Source: Eubacteriales bacterium (GTDB lineage: Bacteria > Bacillota_A > Clostridia > Christensenellales > Aristaeellaceae). Taken from it: a stretch of 7,860 nt of DNA. The translations under genes and the position numbers were made by a program. The notes below the pieces were generated by a model. It was not told the origin of the DNA, did not search any database, and saw only the letters and a list, made by a program, of their open reading frames with translations. Every line of letters starts with the position of its first letter. Positions within the stretch are counted from its first letter, which is position 1. Shown here one piece after another: positions 6,490 to 7,860 of the stretch. The stretch lies in NCBI GenBank assembly GCA_029974855.1, contig JARKQO010000052.1, positions 1-7,860 of the forward strand, given 5' to 3'.

Positions 6490-6503
6490 GGAGTGTGGAG
6501 CGC

Positions 6504-6959
6504 ATGCCGGGCACGGAGATTCTTCTTTCGCTTCACGCCAGCGCCAGTGTGGAGGGAGAACAGGGCGAGGCCATCCAGCTGCTGACCACCGGGGAATGGA
6601 CCCACGAGAAGGGGATCGACCTGATCCGCTATGAGGAAGCCCTGGAGGACGGCGGCAACCGCACCCAGGTGCTGCTCTCCCTTCAGGACGGCGGGGTCAC
6701 CATGCTGCGGCAGGGGGCCTACGAAACCAACATGGTATTCCGCAAGGGGCAGCGCTATGAAAGCCAGTATACCACGCCCTTTGGCATCATGGAAATGGCG
6801 ATTTTCTGCACCAAGGTGAACTATTCCATCCGGGAGCAGGGGGGCGCCCTGCGCCTTCATTACCAACTGGACCTGAACGGGCAGTACGCCTCCATGCACC
6901 AGATGGAAATGCGATTCGCGGTGAAGGAACATGACCAGCGCCAAACCGCCCCTGGCTGA
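6504..6959 (+). CDS. DUF1934 (YwiB-type) beta-barrel protein
   Basis: The product is 151 residues, close to the roughly 140 of Bacillus YwiB. The DUF1934 pattern is visible: an N-terminal strand with the TTGEW turn (28-32), IRYEE (41-45), GGVTMLRQGAYETNMVF (63-79), TPFGIMEMAIFC (91-102) and LRLHYQLDLNG (117-127). The family forms a small lipocalin-like beta-barrel of unknown function; no signal peptide is seen, so it is probably cytosolic. The ATG at 6504 is preceded by AAGGAG (6488-6493). An in-frame GTG at 6495 is too close to that site. The frame is open upstream to 6396, but this would overlap ispE and the promoters. It overlaps the next gene by 29 bp, suggesting a shared transcript and coupled translation. 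Confidence 0.85.
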   Translation: MPGTEILLSLHASASVEGEQGEAIQLLTTGEWTHEKGIDLIRYEEALEDGGNRTQVLLSLQDGGVTMLRQGAYETNMVFRKGQRYESQYTTPFGIMEMAIFCTKVNYSIREQGGALRLHYQLDLNGQYASMHQMEMRFAVKEHDQRQTAPG

Positions 6960-7467
6960 GCTGCGGGCCCAGTGCCGGGCCCTGTGCGCCATTGCGGGGC
7001 CCGGACACTTTTTGCGCCGCAGCGGCAGCGACGACTTTTTGTTTGTGTCCGATCTTCCACGCCATGCCCCGGCCCAAAAGCCGGAGGCGGCCCTGGCCGC
7101 TTTGGCCCGGGCTGGTTTTGTGTGCCATGAGGCCGGGGGGCTGCTGTTTCTGGACGCGTCCCTGGAGCGCTATGAGGGCCTTTTGGGGCAACTGCCCTTG
7201 ACCCCGCCGTCCCTTCCCGTGGATGAGGCCCTTCATCCGGCCTATGCCCTGTGCTCCTTGCTGCTGGCCCATCCCGCGCCCTTGGCGCTCCAGCCTTTGG
7301 CCCCCCTGCGCCGGGTGCTGAAGCTTACCGAGGCCCCCTCCCCCGCCCCCATGCTCCAGGCCGTGGCCGCCCTCCACCAGGAGGCGGCCCTGGCCCTGCG
7401 GCAGCGCCGGCCTTTGGCCCATGGCGCGGGGCAGGTGCTGGCGGCGTGGCTGAGGGGGCAGCCCTGA
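6931..7467 (+). CDS. Unrecognised 178-residue Ala/Leu/Pro-rich protein
   Basis: I do not recognise this protein. It is 178 residues and rich in Ala, Leu, Pro and Arg, with no signal peptide or membrane segment. The N-terminal third has an alternating pattern (HFLRRSGSDDFLFVSDLPRH, 26-45; AGFVCHEAGGLLFLDAS, 61-77) that suggests a small alpha/beta fold. The rest (about 100-178) looks helical, including HPAYALCSLLLAHP (102-115). Cysteines C15, C19, C65 and C108 do not form an obvious metal site. The ATG at 6931 lies inside the end of DUF1934, with AAGGA only two to three bases before it, so coupled translation is likely. It has GC-rich third positions like its neighbours. Its position between two real genes on the same strand, and the absence of a better frame, support it being real. 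Confidence 0.7.
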   Translation: MTSAKPPLAELRAQCRALCAIAGPGHFLRRSGSDDFLFVSDLPRHAPAQKPEAALAALARAGFVCHEAGGLLFLDASLERYEGLLGQLPLTPPSLPVDEALHPAYALCSLLLAHPAPLALQPLAPLRRVLKLTEAPSPAPMLQAVAALHQEAALALRQRRPLAHGAGQVLAAWLRGQP

Positions 7468-7496
7468 TGATGATTCCGTGGCTGATTCCGCAACCG

Positions 7497-7504
7497 AAAG
7501 GAGG
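7497..7504 (+). promoter_or_regulatory. Shine-Dalgarno fixing the MBL-fold gene start
   Basis: AAAGGAGG lies seven bases before the ATG at 7512. An in-frame ATG at 7467 overlaps the previous stop and would add 15 residues, but family members normally begin at the MxLxYLGHSSF segment encoded from 7512. Confidence 0.75.
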
Positions 7505-7511
7505 CTTTCCC

Positions 7512-7860
7512 ATGATTCTGGAATACCTGGGCCACTCTTCCTTCAAACTGACCTTCCATGATGGAACCGTGCTGGTGACGGACCCCTACGGTTCCTTTTA
7601 CCAGTATCCCCCGCAGCATGTTCCGGCGGACATCTGCACCGTGAGCCACCACCACAGCGATCATGACTCGGTGTCCTCCTTGGGGGGAAGCCCTTTGGTG
7701 CTGGACAAAGCGGGCACCCACCTGCCCAAGGCCGGAATCACCGTCCGGGGCATTCCCGCCTTCCACGATGAGCTCCAGGGGAAAAAGCGCGGCTCCAACC
7801 TGATTTTCCTCATCGAGGCGGAGGGGCTGCGCCTGGCCCATCTTGGGGATTTGGGGCACC
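7512..7860 (+). CDS. Metallo-beta-lactamase-fold hydrolase (UPF0173 / Lactamase_B_3-like), 3' end cut by window
   Basis: I translated 116 residues from the ATG at 7512; the frame is open to the window end. It starts MILEYLGHSSF, typical of the small UlaG-like/UPF0173 hydrolases. The main metal motif HxHxDH is present as HHHSDH (H46, H48, D50, H51), and HLGDLGH (110-116) supplies further metal ligands H110, D113 and H116. Such proteins are cytosolic Zn- or Mn-dependent hydrolases; the substrate is not predictable here. The gene follows the unrecognised protein by 44 bases with no terminator or promoter visible, so it probably belongs to the same operon. About half of the expected protein is outside the window. 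Confidence 0.88.
   Translation, partial: MILEYLGHSSFKLTFHDGTVLVTDPYGSFYQYPPQHVPADICTVSHHHSDHDSVSSLGGSPLVLDKAGTHLPKAGITVRGIPAFHDELQGKKRGSNLIFLIEAEGLRLAHLGDLGH

Noticed and set aside
6444..7859. Three minus-strand open frames (6444-6992, 6787-7422, 7242-7859) opposite the DUF1934, unknown and MBL genes
   Set aside because: All are antisense to genes with family motifs or good ribosome-binding sites, and their products are low-complexity.

Overview
The window is GC-rich and gene-dense. It looks like a chromosomal segment of a Gram-positive, Clostridia-type bacterium. A GC-rich gut Oscillospirales relative is my inference, not proven. The reasons are strong AAGGAGG-type Shine-Dalgarno sites, use of GTG and TTG starts, a DUF1934 (YwiB-type) gene, a Firmicutes-style TcdA and a CNNM/CorC-type transporter. 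I see no transposase, phage gene, CRISPR array, tRNA or rRNA. No gene looks broken internally; the first and last genes are cut only by the window edges.

Layout. Bases 1-1000 (minus) hold most of a CapA-family secreted metallophosphoesterase-like protein. Bases 1001-1246 are a spacer with a strong GC hairpin and a weaker inverted repeat. Bases 1247-2296 (minus) encode an NAD(P)-dependent epimerase/dehydratase-type SDR. Its upstream gap (2297-2502) carries a -10 box followed by a perfect operator-like palindrome. Bases 2503-3252 (minus) encode TcdA, the tRNA t6A dehydratase. The 3253-3458 gap carries back-to-back promoters for tcdA (minus) and for a CNNM/CorC family membrane protein (3459-4865, plus, TTG start). 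That gene overlaps by 8 bp a HAD-family phosphatase (4858-5487, plus). IspE (5516-6427, minus) converges on the HAD gene. The 76-bp gap between ispE and a DUF1934 gene (6504-6959, plus) contains two opposed promoters whose -10 boxes are arms of one inverted repeat. DUF1934 overlaps by 29 bp an unrecognised 178-residue protein (6931-7467), which is followed by a metallo-beta-lactamase-fold hydrolase that runs off the window (7512 onward).

Function. Most of this is housekeeping: tRNA modification, isoprenoid precursor synthesis (MEP pathway), divalent cation handling and small hydrolases. The plus-strand pair CNNM-HAD and the trio DUF1934-unknown-MBL look like separate operons. I did not find a convincing new multi-gene system. 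The items most worth a second look are the symmetric ispE/DUF1934 promoter, the palindrome in front of the SDR gene, the altered conserved motif in IspE, and the unrecognised 178-residue protein. No gene-free stretch exceeds about 250 bases.
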